Shown: piece by piece, positions 31,665 through 40,638 of the stretch
Numbering within the stretch: the first letter of the stretch is position 1
Layout: every line of letters starts with the position of its first letter
Source: Caproicibacter fermentans
Lineage (GTDB): Bacteria > Bacillota > Clostridia > Oscillospirales > Acutalibacteraceae
Assembly (NCBI RefSeq): GCF_009746625.1
Contig: NZ_VWXL01000027.1
Span: 19,529 to 83,528 of the forward strand
Length of the DNA stretch: 64,000 nt
Direction of reading: 5' to 3'
Notes under the pieces: generated by a model
Database searches by the model: none
The model's input: only the letters and a program-made list of their open reading frames with translations
Told to the model about the DNA's origin: nothing
Made by a program: the position numbers and the translations under genes

Positions 31665-33041
31665 ATGACATATGATTTTCTGCAGCTGAACGGCGAATCC
31701 TCCGTTCCGCTGTATCAGCAGCTCTATTCAGCAATCCGCCGCGCGGTAGAATCGGGTTACCTGAAAGCCGGAGAGCGCCTTCCCTCCATTCGTGCGCTGG
31801 CAGAAGGACTGAACGTCAGCTGCACAACGGTGGAAAGCGCCTATCAACAGCTCTGTGTTGAGGGCTACATCCGCGCGCGCCCGCAGCGCGGATACTTTGT
31901 GCTGGACGCTCGCCGGCCGGAACCGGTCCGGGCTGTTCTGCCTTCCCCGGCGCCCCGCCCGGCCGCACCGCAGGCCGTCTATAACTTCGGCAGCGACTGC
32001 GTGGACAGCGAAAATATGGATTTGAAGCTTTGGCGGAGGCAGATTCGGGACGTGCTGAACCGACAGGAGCTCATCGCCTCTTACGGCGATCATCAGGGGG
32101 AATACGCGCTGCGTGAAGCGCTGTCCTCCTACAGCTACGGCGCGCGCGGCGTGCTTGCCTCCCCGGACCAGATTGTCATCGGCGCCGGAACGCAGCCGCT
32201 GTTGTCTATCCTATGCGGCCTTTTAAACGGCGGCGAAACGACCGTGGCCATGGAAGAACCCGGCTTTCGGCAGGCGGAACAGATTTTCTCCGACTGCGGC
32301 TTTAAAGTTCTGAAACTGCCCGGGGACAAGGACGGGCCAAGGATGGACGCGCTTGCGGCTAGCGGCGCAAGGCTCCTGTTCGTCGGGCCGTCCAACCGGG
32401 TCCGCACCGGAACGAGCCTGCCGATCAGCCGCCGGATGGAGCTGCTTCGGTGGGCGTGGGGAAACGGCGGAATTATCATTGAGGACGACCACAACGGCGA
32501 GCTCCGCTACCGCGCGCGGCCGATTCCCGCCCTTCAGGGAATGGGCGCCGGACGAAGCGTTGTTTACATCGGTTCGTTTTCCAAACTGCTTCTGCCGTCG
32601 GTCCGCATCGGGTACATGGCGCTGACGGCGGATTTGCTGGAGCGTTACCGCCGGAGAGCCGGAAACTACAATCAGACGGCTTCCAAAATCGAACAGCTCG
32701 CGCTCGCCAACTATATGAAAAGCGGACAGATGGAACGCCACCTTCGGCGGCTGCGCAAGCTCTACGGTTCCAAATGCGATCTTCTGTCGCACGAATTGAA
32801 ATCGGCGTTCGGCGGCCGTGTGGAAATTCTGCTTCAGGAGACGCCGCTGAGCATGATCCTGACCGTACACGCGGACACCGACGCGGAAACCCTGCGCGAT
32901 TTGGCTCTCCGGCAAGGGGTACGCATCGGAACCACCTCTGGGGGCGAAAAAGTCCTGCTCGGATTCGCCGGGATTCCGTCGGAACAGATCAAAAACGCGG
33001 TCCAATGCCTGAAAACGGCCTGGAAAGACGTTTTATCATAA
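31665..33041 (+). CDS. MocR-family (GntR-aminotransferase) regulator
   Basis: 458 residues: an N-terminal GntR winged helix (about 1-75, with SVPLYQQLYSAIRRAVESG and LPSIRALAEGLNVSCTTVESAYQQL), then a fold-type I aminotransferase-like domain that binds PLP as effector (phosphate region GAGTQPLLSILCG, Lys in YIGSFSKLLLPSVRIGYM). MocR regulators include PdxR, GabR and TauR. I chose ATG 31665 with GAGGGA upstream over a TTG at 31653. Divergence from two ECF S-components and the operator layout suggest PdxR-like control of vitamin uptake. The effector is unproven. Confidence 0.88.
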   Translation: MTYDFLQLNGESSVPLYQQLYSAIRRAVESGYLKAGERLPSIRALAEGLNVSCTTVESAYQQLCVEGYIRARPQRGYFVLDARRPEPVRAVLPSPAPRPAAPQAVYNFGSDCVDSENMDLKLWRRQIRDVLNRQELIASYGDHQGEYALREALSSYSYGARGVLASPDQIVIGAGTQPLLSILCGLLNGGETTVAMEEPGFRQAEQIFSDCGFKVLKLPGDKDGPRMDALAASGARLLFVGPSNRVRTGTSLPISRRMELLRWAWGNGGIIIEDDHNGELRYRARPIPALQGMGAGRSVVYIGSFSKLLLPSVRIGYMALTADLLERYRRRAGNYNQTASKIEQLALANYMKSGQMERHLRRLRKLYGSKCDLLSHELKSAFGGRVEILLQETPLSMILTVHADTDAETLRDLALRQGVRIGTTSGGEKVLLGFAGIPSEQIKNAVQCLKTAWKDVLS

Positions 33042-33059
33042 AAAGGAGACGAAAACAAC

Positions 33060-34274
33060 ATGAAAGCTTTTGAAAGACTGATTCACTACACGTCGTTTGA
33101 CACCATGTCCAGCGAGGACAGCGAAAGCTGCCCCAGCACGCCGGGGCAGCTCGTTCTTGCGGACGCGCTGGCGGAAGAAATGAAGTCGCTCGGCTTCTCG
33201 GACGTCCGCCGGGATGATTCCGGTTATGTCTACGGCACGCTGCCCGCAAACTGTGAGACGGCCGCGCCGGTCATTGGCCTGATCGCCCACATGGACACCT
33301 CCGAGGCCGCGCCGGGCGCGGGAATCAAGCCGAGAATCGTGAAAAATTACGGCGGCGGCGACATTGTTCTGAATCGGGAGAAAAACATTGTGATGCGCGC
33401 GCAGGATTACCGGAACCTCTCGGATTACGTCGGGGACGACCTGATCGTGACCGACGGCACCACCCTGCTCGGCGCGGACGACAAGGCCGGCGTAGCGGAA
33501 ATTCTGACCGCTGTGGAAGAACTGAACAAGAATCATACGCCGCACGGAGCAATCGCCGTCGCCTTTACCCCGGATGAGGAAATCGGGCGCGGCGCGGACC
33601 ACTTCGACGTCGAGGGCTTCGGCGCCGATTTTGCCTATACGGTGGACGGCGGTACGCTGGGCGAGCTGGAGTACGAAAACTTCAACGCGGCCGGAGCCGT
33701 CGTGACCGTTCACGGAGTCAGCGTTCATCCGGGCGACGCGAAAAACCGGATGCGCAGCGCCGCGCAGTTTGCCATGGAATTCCACTCCATGCTTCCGGCG
33801 GCGGAAACCCCGGAGCATACTGAAGGGTACGAGGGCTTTTACCACCTGACGCGGATTTCCGGCGACGCGGAAGAGGCCGAACTGCGCTATATTATCCGCG
33901 ACCATGACCGAAATCAATTCGAGTCGAGAAAGGAAACCGTGCGCAGAATCGCGGATTATCTGAATGACAAATACGGCGTCGGAACGTTTGAGCTGTCGCT
34001 TACCGATTCCTATTATAATATGAAGCAGGAAATCGAGAAGCATCCCGAAATCATCGAACGGGCCGAACGGGCGATGAAAGAAGCCGGCGTAACCCCGCGC
34101 GCCGTTGCGATCCGCGGCGGCACGGACGGGGCCCGTCTGTCGTTTATGGGGCTGCCCTGCCCGAACCTGCCGACCGGCGGGCAGAATTTTCACGGCAGAT
34201 TTGAGTTCATCCCGATCCAGGCGATGGATAAAATCGTTGAAATTCTGGTCCATCTTGTAAAAACGGATTCATAA
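33060..34274 (+). CDS. pepT: Peptidase T (tripeptide aminopeptidase)
   Basis: 404-residue M20B metallopeptidase. The zinc-site motifs are IAHMDTSEAA (His, Asp), LLGADDKAGVAEIL (bridging Asp), FTPDEEIGRGADHF (Glu-Glu), VDGGTLGELEYENFNAA, and a late His in GGQNFHGRFEF. It removes N-terminal residues from tripeptides and acts in the cytoplasm. AAAAGGAG lies 10 nt before ATG 33060. It is 18 bp after mocR on the same strand and may be read from the same promoter. Confidence 0.96.
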   Translation: MKAFERLIHYTSFDTMSSEDSESCPSTPGQLVLADALAEEMKSLGFSDVRRDDSGYVYGTLPANCETAAPVIGLIAHMDTSEAAPGAGIKPRIVKNYGGGDIVLNREKNIVMRAQDYRNLSDYVGDDLIVTDGTTLLGADDKAGVAEILTAVEELNKNHTPHGAIAVAFTPDEEIGRGADHFDVEGFGADFAYTVDGGTLGELEYENFNAAGAVVTVHGVSVHPGDAKNRMRSAAQFAMEFHSMLPAAETPEHTEGYEGFYHLTRISGDAEEAELRYIIRDHDRNQFESRKETVRRIADYLNDKYGVGTFELSLTDSYYNMKQEIEKHPEIIERAERAMKEAGVTPRAVAIRGGTDGARLSFMGLPCPNLPTGGQNFHGRFEFIPIQAMDKIVEILVHLVKTDS

Positions 34275-34289
34275 TTTTGATCCAACCCT

Positions 34290-34355
34290 CGGCGCGCCGG
34301 TAAGGCTGTGCCTTAAATGCTTTCTCCGGCTCCGGCCGCGCCGGACCCCTTGGGG
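34290..34355. repeat. GC-rich inverted repeats in the pepT-def gap
   Basis: An outer stem CGGCGCG/CGCGCCG (34290-34296 with 34337-34343) encloses AAGGC-TGT-GCCTT. CCCC-TT-GGGG (34346-34355) follows. No T-run is present. It could be a structured leader or a weak terminator; I do not recognise a known RNA family. The rest of the 231-bp gap is AT-rich with no gene. Confidence 0.3.
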
Positions 34356-34505
34356 AAAACGGGATGATTTATGTTTCGGCGTTTACCGGATTAGGCTGAG
34401 AAAATCAGGACGTTTTTTGAAATTTTCTATCGTAATCAATGCAAAAATATGATATGATAAATCAATAAAACACTAAAACATCGAAATGAACAAAGGATGG
34501 TTGCT

Positions 34506-35024
34506 ATGGCGGTTCGTGAGATTCTTCTGTTGGGAAACAAGGCCCTGTACACCACCTGTCGGAAGGTCTCTCCGGACGAAGCCGAAAAAGCGGCGCAGGT
34601 CATCCGCGATCTGCGGGATACTCTGGACGACTTTCAGCGGCGGTACGGTTACGGACGTGCCGTCGCCGCCCCGCAGATCGGCGAGCCGTTTCGCGTCATC
34701 TGCATGAATTTCGGCAGCCGGGAGCTGACTTTTGTTAATCCGACGCTGGAATTCTCCGGGGAAAGGTTTGAGCTCTGGGACGACTGCATGAGCTTTCCCG
34801 GCCTGGAAGTTCGCCTGCTCCGTTACAAACGGTGTACCGTTAATTTTCTGGACGCGCAGTTTCGGCCTCACACTCTTGTCTGTGAAGGAGATCTTTCTGA
34901 GCTTATTCAGCACGAATACGACCATCTGGACGGGATTCTGGCCGTTCAGCGGGCGCTGGACAGCCATTCCTTCCGAATCAACCCGGAAAAGGCTCTGCTG
35001 TGCCGTGACAAGGCCGTTCATTGA
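34506..35024 (+). CDS. Peptide deformylase-like metallohydrolase
   Basis: 172 residues. The three deformylase motifs are recognisable: G-R-A-V-A-A-P-Q-I-G (motif 1, with the middle Gly changed to Ala), D-D-C-M-S-F-P (motif 2, where E-G-C-L-S is usual; the metal Cys is kept), and Q-H-E-Y-D-H-L-D-G (motif 3, with the two metal His and the catalytic Glu). Deformylase removes the formyl group from nascent proteins. The motif changes place it with divergent class III-like members, so activity on formyl-Met is likely but not certain. I chose ATG 34506, 8 nt after AAAGGA, over ATG 34497, which overlaps that site. Confidence 0.82.
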   Translation: MAVREILLLGNKALYTTCRKVSPDEAEKAAQVIRDLRDTLDDFQRRYGYGRAVAAPQIGEPFRVICMNFGSRELTFVNPTLEFSGERFELWDDCMSFPGLEVRLLRYKRCTVNFLDAQFRPHTLVCEGDLSELIQHEYDHLDGILAVQRALDSHSFRINPEKALLCRDKAVH

Positions 35025-35089
35025 ATCACTTTTTGTTTCATGATATAATTGATGTTTAAAAGAATGCAGTTAAAGGGGATAAACGGAAA

Positions 35090-36841
35090 ATGAACCTAGT
35101 CAACCAGTACCGCACGCATTTTTGCGGCGAAGTCAGCGAACAGGAAATCGGAAAAGAAGTCCGCGTTGCGGGATGGGTCGAAAATATCCGGGACCACGGC
35201 GGAATCAAATTCCTGGATATCAGGGATCATTCCGGCGTGGTCCAGATCGTCGTTTACGATGACGCCCTCTTAAATGAAGTCAGCCGCGAATGCAGCCTGA
35301 CCGCGTCCGGCACTGTCGTTCTGCGCGACGAGGAAACCGTCAATCCCAAAATTCCGACCGGAACGGTCGAGGTAAAGGTGAGCGAACTCACCGTGCTCGG
35401 CAAGGTTCTGGAAAGCCTTCCGTTCGAGGTTCCCCTCTCCCGGGAAACCAAGGAGGACGTCCGCCTGAAATATCGTTTTCTCGACCTGCGCAACCCGAAG
35501 GTCCACGAGAATATCGTGCTGCGGTCAAAGGTTATCTCGTTTCTGCGGAGGAAAATGACCGACCTCGGTTTTCTGGAAATTCAGACGCCGATCCTTTCCG
35601 CTTCTTCTCCGGAAGGCGCGCGGGACTATCTGATTCCCAGCCGTCGGCACCCCGGCAAGTTTTACGCGTTGCCGCAGGCTCCCCAGCTGTTTAAACAGCT
35701 TCTGATGGTCTCCGGCTTCGACCGTTATTTCCAGATCGCGCCGTGCTTCCGGGACGAAGACGCGCGCGCCGACCGCTCGCCGGGTGAATTTTACCAGCTG
35801 GATTTCGAGCTTGCGTTCGCCTCCCAGGAGGATGTGTTCAAGGTCGCCGAAGAAGTAATCGGCGAAACGTTCTCGAAATTTTCGGATAAAACCGTGACAA
35901 AGGCCCCGTTCCCGCGCATTCCCTATGCGGAGTCCATGCTGAAATACGGTTCCGACAAGCCGGACCTGCGCAATCCGCTTTTGATTCAGGATATTACCGA
36001 TTTGTTTGAGGGAACAGCCTTCAAGCCGTTTCAAAATAAAATTGTTCGGGCCATCAGCGTGCAGGACTGCGGAAAACAGCCGAAGAGCTTTTTTGAAGGC
36101 ATGCTGAAATTTGCCGAAAGCATCGGCATGAAGGGTCTTGGCTATATCAAAGTGGCGGAAGACGGCGTTTATCAGGGGCCGATCAACAAATATCTTCCGG
36201 ACGAGAAACGCAATGAGCTGACCCGCCGCGCGGAACTGAAGCCCGGTACCGTTGTGTTCTTCATCGCCGACGAAGCCGACGCGGTCGCGGGACTGGCCGG
36301 ACAGGTTCGCACGGAGCTGGGCCGCAGGCTGGGCCTCATCGACGAAAGCCGCTTCGACCTTTGCTTCATCGTCGATTTTCCGATGTTTGAACTCGACCCT
36401 GAGACCGGCGAAACGGTCTTTACGCACAACCCGTTTTCCATGCCCCAGGGCGGGATGGAAGCGCTGCTTACGAAGAAGCCGGAAGAGGTGCTCGCCTACC
36501 AGTACGACATTGTCTGCAACGGTGTGGAGCTTTCTTCCGGCGCGGTGCGCAACCATCGCGTCGATATTATGAAAAAGGCGTTTGAAATCGCGGGCTACAC
36601 CGAAGAAGAGCTGGAAACCAAATTCACCTCCCTATACCACGCGTTTCAGTTCGGCGCGCCGCCGCACGCGGGCATGGCGCCCGGCGTCGACCGCATGCTG
36701 ATGCTGCTGACCGGCGAAGACAATATCCGCGAGGTCATCGCGTTCCCGATGAATTCCAACGCGCAGGACGTGATGATGGGAGCGCCGAACGAAGTCACGG
36801 AGCAGCAGCTGCGGGAAGTGCATATCCGGCTGAGAAAATAA
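35090..36841 (+). CDS. aspS: Aspartyl-tRNA synthetase, bacterial type
   Basis: 583 residues: an OB-fold anticodon domain (1-105), a class II catalytic core with motif 2 (FRDEDARADRSPGEFYQLDFEL), a GAD insertion (about 275-405), and motif 3 (GMAPGVDRMLMLL). It charges tRNA-Asp. The adjacent gatCAB genes suggest a non-discriminating enzyme that also makes Asp-tRNA-Asn for amidation; this is inferred from context, and the sequence does not prove it. AAAGGGG precedes ATG 35090. It leads a four-gene operon. Confidence 0.97.
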   Translation: MNLVNQYRTHFCGEVSEQEIGKEVRVAGWVENIRDHGGIKFLDIRDHSGVVQIVVYDDALLNEVSRECSLTASGTVVLRDEETVNPKIPTGTVEVKVSELTVLGKVLESLPFEVPLSRETKEDVRLKYRFLDLRNPKVHENIVLRSKVISFLRRKMTDLGFLEIQTPILSASSPEGARDYLIPSRRHPGKFYALPQAPQLFKQLLMVSGFDRYFQIAPCFRDEDARADRSPGEFYQLDFELAFASQEDVFKVAEEVIGETFSKFSDKTVTKAPFPRIPYAESMLKYGSDKPDLRNPLLIQDITDLFEGTAFKPFQNKIVRAISVQDCGKQPKSFFEGMLKFAESIGMKGLGYIKVAEDGVYQGPINKYLPDEKRNELTRRAELKPGTVVFFIADEADAVAGLAGQVRTELGRRLGLIDESRFDLCFIVDFPMFELDPETGETVFTHNPFSMPQGGMEALLTKKPEEVLAYQYDIVCNGVELSSGAVRNHRVDIMKKAFEIAGYTEEELETKFTSLYHAFQFGAPPHAGMAPGVDRMLMLLTGEDNIREVIAFPMNSNAQDVMMGAPNEVTEQQLREVHIRLRK

Positions 36842-36860
36842 TCCGGAAGGAGTCTGGAAC

Positions 36861-37139
36861 ATGGTCACCCACGAAGAAATCCTGAAGATCGCGCGTCTGG
36901 CAAAGCTTTCCGTCGCGCCGGAGGAGCTTGACAGCCTGACCAAAGACATGAACAGCATCATCGAATTCGCCGACGCCGTCAATTCGGTTGCCGCAGAGGA
37001 TTCCGATTTTGACAATAGTAACAGCCTTTCGAACGTATTCCGCGAGGATAAGGTTGTTCCCTCCTATGACAGGGAGGAAATTTTAAAAAACGCGCCGAAT
37101 CAGGAAGACGGATATTTCCTGGTTCGCCGCCGCATGTAG
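36861..37139 (+). CDS. gatC: Asp/Glu-tRNA amidotransferase subunit C
   Basis: 92 residues with the family start THEEILKIARLAKLSVAPEEL and the C-terminal LRxD-like region NVFREDKVVPSYDREEILKNAPN. GatC holds GatA and GatB together. It lies 19 bp after aspS with GGAAGGAG upstream. Confidence 0.95.
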   Translation: MVTHEEILKIARLAKLSVAPEELDSLTKDMNSIIEFADAVNSVAAEDSDFDNSNSLSNVFREDKVVPSYDREEILKNAPNQEDGYFLVRRRM

Positions 37140-37149
37140 GAGGGGCCCG

Positions 37150-38616
37150 ATGGAACCATACGGAATCATCCCTAAAATCGGAAAGCTCCTGCGCTCAAAG
37201 GAAATCAGCTGCACGGAGCTGACGAAACAATATCTGCACTCCGCCGAAACGGAAAACAAGCGCCTGAACGCCTATGTGAAGCTGACGCCGGAAGCCGCGC
37301 TGAAAACCGCCGCGGAAGTGGACCGCAAGCTCGCGGCGGGAGAAGAGCTCTCTCCGCTCGCCGGCATTCCGATGACGCTGAAAGACAACATTTCCACAAA
37401 CGGAATTGAAACGACCTGCTGCTCAAAAATTCTGCGGGGCTACACCCCGATTTACGACGCGACCGTCTGGGATATTTTAAAAAGGCAGGACGCCGTACTC
37501 ATCGGCAAGGCAAATATGGACGAGTTCGCGATGGGTTCTTCCTGTGAGACCTCCTGCTTCGGCGGAGCAAGAAACCCGCATAATACGGAGCGCGTCGCGG
37601 GCGGCAGCAGCGGCGGCGTCGCTTCGGCCGTGGCGGGCAACCTCGCCGCGTTCGGGCTTGGCTCCGACACCGGCGGCTCGATTCGCCAGCCTGCCAGCTT
37701 CTGCGGCATTGTCGGCCTGAAGCCCACCTACGGCGCGGTTTCGCGCTACGGGCTGATCGCGTACGCCTCCAGCTTCGATCAAATTGGCCCGATCACCCGG
37801 AGTGTTGAGGACGCCGCGCTGGTGTATGACGCGATCGCAAAATACGACCCGATGGACTCCACCAGCAGCGAAAAAGCACAGCCCGCGTTCTCTTCTCTGG
37901 GAAAAGACATCAAGGGTATGAAAATCGGTGTTCCAAAAGAATACTTTGACGGCGTGCGCGAAGACGTGAAAGCCGCGCTGCAAAACGCTTTGAAGGTTTA
38001 TGAATCCCTTGGGGCGGAAATCGTGGATTTTTCGATGCCGTCCATCCAATACAGCCTTCCCGTTTACTATATTCTCGCCTGCGCGGAGGCTTCCTCCAAT
38101 CTGGGGCGCTACGACGGCATCCGCTACGGCGCGCGCACGGAGCATTACGCAGACCGCGACGAAATGATCTGCAAGACGCGCAGCGAAGGCTTCGGCGCGG
38201 AGGTAAAACGCCGTATCCTGCTCGGAACCTATGTTTTAAGCGCCGGGTATTACGATGCGTTTTATAAAAAAGCGCAGAATCTGCGCGGCACGCTGATCAG
38301 GGCATTCGAAGACGCGTTTGCACACTGCGACGTGATTGCCGTCCCGACCGTCCCAATGACGGCGTTTCCGCTCAATTTTACCGCTCAGGACGCGGTGGAA
38401 ACATATCTGACCGATATCTGCACGGTACCGGTGAACATCGCCGGCCTGCCGGGGATCAGCGTTCCCTGCGGCTTCGGCGGCGACTCGATGCCGGTCGGGC
38501 TGCAGCTCATCGGTGCCCGTTTTTCAGAGCCGGCCCTCTTAAACGCCGCGTTCCAGTATGAACAGGCGGCGCGGAGAGACGTATTCCGTGCTGTTGAAAC
38601 GGGGGTTGTGCTATGA
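37150..38616 (+). CDS. gatA: Asp/Glu-tRNA amidotransferase subunit A
   Basis: 488 residues of the amidase-signature family. The Ser-cisSer-Lys triad is Lys78 (GIPMTLKDN), Ser153 (GGSSGG) and Ser177 (TGGSIRQPA). It releases ammonia from glutamine for transfer to Asp- or Glu-tRNA bound by GatB. It starts 10 bp after gatC and overlaps gatB by 4 bp. Confidence 0.97.
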   Translation: MEPYGIIPKIGKLLRSKEISCTELTKQYLHSAETENKRLNAYVKLTPEAALKTAAEVDRKLAAGEELSPLAGIPMTLKDNISTNGIETTCCSKILRGYTPIYDATVWDILKRQDAVLIGKANMDEFAMGSSCETSCFGGARNPHNTERVAGGSSGGVASAVAGNLAAFGLGSDTGGSIRQPASFCGIVGLKPTYGAVSRYGLIAYASSFDQIGPITRSVEDAALVYDAIAKYDPMDSTSSEKAQPAFSSLGKDIKGMKIGVPKEYFDGVREDVKAALQNALKVYESLGAEIVDFSMPSIQYSLPVYYILACAEASSNLGRYDGIRYGARTEHYADRDEMICKTRSEGFGAEVKRRILLGTYVLSAGYYDAFYKKAQNLRGTLIRAFEDAFAHCDVIAVPTVPMTAFPLNFTAQDAVETYLTDICTVPVNIAGLPGISVPCGFGGDSMPVGLQLIGARFSEPALLNAAFQYEQAARRDVFRAVETGVVL

Positions 38617-40028
38617 ATTACGAGCTGATCTGCGGACTTGAAACTCATGTGGAGCTTTCCACAAAGACGAAGATTTTCTGCTCCTGCTCGACGGAGTTCG
38701 GCGGAGAGCCGAACACGCACTGCTGCCCGATCTGCATCGGCCTGCCGGGCACGCTGCCCAAACTGAACAAGGCCGTCGTGGAGTACGCCGTCATGGCCGG
38801 TCTCGCGACAAACTGCGAAATCAGCCCGGTTTCCAAAATGGACCGCAAAAACTACGTCTACCCCGATTTGCCGAAAGCCTACCAGATTTCCCAGTACGAC
38901 ATGCCGCTGTGCAAAAGCGGCTGGGTCGGGCTTTCAAACGGCCGCCGCATCCGGCTGAACCGCATTCATATCGAAGAGGACGCGGGCAAGCTGGTGCACG
39001 ACCGAGGAAACACCTTTGTCGATTACAACCGCGGCGGCGTTCCGCTGATCGAGATTGTAACGGAACCGGATTTGCGGAGCATTGAGGAAGTGCAGGAATA
39101 TGTGGAAAAGCTCCAGATGATTCTGCGTTATATCGGCGTTTCCGACTGCAAAATGCAGGAGGGCTCCCTCCGCTGCGACGTCAACGTGTCCGTGCGCCCC
39201 GTTGGGCAGGAAGAATTCGGAACCCGCGCCGAAATTAAAAATATGAACTCGCTTGCGTACATGGCAAAGGCCATCGCATACGAATTCGACCGTCAGGTCG
39301 ATCTGATCCAAAGCGGTGAGGAAGTGGTTCAGGAAACCCGCCGGTTCGACGAAGGCTCCGGCTGTACGGAAGGGATGCGCGGCAAAGAGGACGCGGACGA
39401 CTACCGCTATTTCCGGGAGCCGGACCTTGTCGCCATTCTTGTTTCCGACGAGATGCGAAAATCGATTCAAAAGCAAATGCCGGAAGACCCGCAAAAGCGC
39501 CTGACGCGTTTTGTCTCGGATTTCGATCTTCCGGAAGCGGACGCCCGTCTTTTGATTGAACACCGCCGCATCGCCGATTACTTTGAAACTGCCGCAAAAG
39601 GCGCCAAAAACCCCCGCGCCGTTGCCAACTGCATCTTAGGGCAGATGTTTGCCCGTCTTGGCACGGAAGCGGAAAAGGAGCAATTCGAAGTTGCTGTTAC
39701 TCCCGAACAGCTTCACGAGCTGATTCTGCTTCTGGATTCCGGAAAAATCCGCATGAATCTGGTCAAATCCACGCTCGAAAAGATGCTGGACACCGGCAAG
39801 CCGGCAAAGGAATTTCTCAGCGAACAGGATCTTGCCGGGATGAGCGCGGACGATTTGAAGGCCGTCTGCGAAAAAGCGGTTGCGGAAAACGAAGCCGCCG
39901 CCGCGGACTACCTCGCCGGGAAAGAAAAAGCGCTCAAGGCGATTCTCGGCTCCGTCATGAAGGCGACGCGCGGAAGGGCCAACCCGCAGGAAGCGGAAAA
40001 GCTGCTGGCGGACATTATTCGGCGTTGA
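38613..40028 (+). CDS. gatB: Asp/Glu-tRNA amidotransferase subunit B
   Basis: 471 residues. The kinase-like cradle starts YELICGLETHVELSTKTKIFC, with the zinc Cys set CSCS...CCPIC, then NYVYPDLPKAYQISQ, and the C-terminal YqeY-like tail ends MKATRGRANPQEAEKLL. It binds and activates the misacylated tRNA. It is the last gene of the aspS operon. Confidence 0.97.
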   Translation: MNYELICGLETHVELSTKTKIFCSCSTEFGGEPNTHCCPICIGLPGTLPKLNKAVVEYAVMAGLATNCEISPVSKMDRKNYVYPDLPKAYQISQYDMPLCKSGWVGLSNGRRIRLNRIHIEEDAGKLVHDRGNTFVDYNRGGVPLIEIVTEPDLRSIEEVQEYVEKLQMILRYIGVSDCKMQEGSLRCDVNVSVRPVGQEEFGTRAEIKNMNSLAYMAKAIAYEFDRQVDLIQSGEEVVQETRRFDEGSGCTEGMRGKEDADDYRYFREPDLVAILVSDEMRKSIQKQMPEDPQKRLTRFVSDFDLPEADARLLIEHRRIADYFETAAKGAKNPRAVANCILGQMFARLGTEAEKEQFEVAVTPEQLHELILLLDSGKIRMNLVKSTLEKMLDTGKPAKEFLSEQDLAGMSADDLKAVCEKAVAENEAAAADYLAGKEKALKAILGSVMKATRGRANPQEAEKLLADIIRR

Positions 40029-40058
40029 TAAAGATTTCACCGAACGCTTCAAGATACA

Positions 40059-40097
40059 AAATGAGAGACTGCCTTCATGACAGTCTCTCATTTTTTT
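40059..40097 (+). terminator. Terminator of the aspS-gatCAB operon
   Basis: Stem AAATGAGAGACTG/CAGTCTCTCATTT (40059-40071 with 40081-40093) and a T-run continuing to 40097. Confidence 0.93.
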
Positions 40098-40106
40098 AAA
40101 GTGCAT

Positions 40107-40289
40107 TTATGGGTGGCTTACCGTGATAGAACCCGTTGCTTGCCCTCCATCGTTAGGCTTGCTTATCGCAAATGCTAAGCGTTCGTTAGGATCACAACCG
40201 CTACCCACTGTGGTCACATAAGCCGACGAACTCACTGAAGCAGCCAATACGGTAAAAACAGCCAGAATAGATCGCAATGCTTTCTTCAT
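40107..40289 (-). CDS. Small secreted protein of unknown function
   Basis: 60 residues. A classical signal peptide (KKALRSILAVFTVLAASVSSSA, residues about 2-23, likely cut after S-S-A) is followed by a 37-residue mature part with one Cys (GSGCDPNERLAFAISKP) and a Gly/Thr/Ser-rich end. I do not recognise the family. The ribosome site is weak (GAG about 10 nt upstream). An extended -10 TGCTATGAT (plus 40336-40344) could drive it. Local base composition is more AT-rich than the flanking gat and msr genes. A single Cys could allow dimerisation or thioester/lanthionine chemistry, but there are no modification genes here. Confidence 0.55.
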   Translation of the reverse strand: MKKALRSILAVFTVLAASVSSSAYVTTVGSGCDPNERLAFAISKPNDGGQATGSITVSHP

Positions 40290-40393
40290 TTTTTAAAAAC
40301 TCATAACATGAAATAATTCCTTGTCATTCTCTGGTATCATAGCAGGTCAAGCTTAAACAAACAAATTTTTAATTTGCTTGGCTTATGACGAAC

Positions 40394-40561
40394 TTAACCC
40401 GCAAATTCAGCAAACCAGAAATTCTTTTCAACAGGCAAGGCAATAAATAACCAACCGGAGGCCCCACTGATAGGCACCGCCTATCCGAACATTATTATAG
40501 AAAAGCAACATGGATAAAATGAGTATAACGCCACCAACAAAAAAGCCACGTTCTTTTTCAC
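40394..40561 (-). pseudogene. Short hydrophobic peptide gene, possibly frameshifted
   Basis: A GTG (minus, 40561) preceded by GGAGG at 7 nt opens a 26-residue hydrophobic peptide (KKNVAFLLVALYSFYP...) ending in TAG at 40481. The same frame then continues for 28 more codons (W-L-F-I-A-L-P-V-E-K-N-F-W-F) to TAA at 40394. In the next frame a stretch beginning S-E-K-E-R-G-F-F-V-G-G-V-I-L-I-L-S-M runs 46 codons. Adding one A in the A5 run after the start would join start and that stretch, suggesting either a broken small membrane protein or a sequencing indel. A true 26-residue peptide is the alternative. Confidence 0.4.
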
Positions 40562-40598
40562 TCTAATTCCTCCAAATCTATTTTTTAGTTTAGAATAA

Positions 40599-40638
40599 AT
40601 CTTAAGTTTAAGATATCACCAATATCTGGAAATTTCAA
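40599..40638 (-). promoter_or_regulatory. Promoter with palindromic operator for the short-peptide gene
   Basis: Minus strand TTGAAA (plus 40633-40638), 17-bp spacer, TATCTT (plus 40610-40615). The palindrome ATCTTAA-GT-TTAAGAT (40599-40614) covers the -10, as an operator would. Confidence 0.55.

Noticed and set aside
40469..40485. Inverted repeat GATAGGC/GCCTATC considered as an IS end or CRISPR repeat
   Set aside because: Single copy, with no flanking direct repeats or transposase. There is no CRISPR array anywhere in the window.
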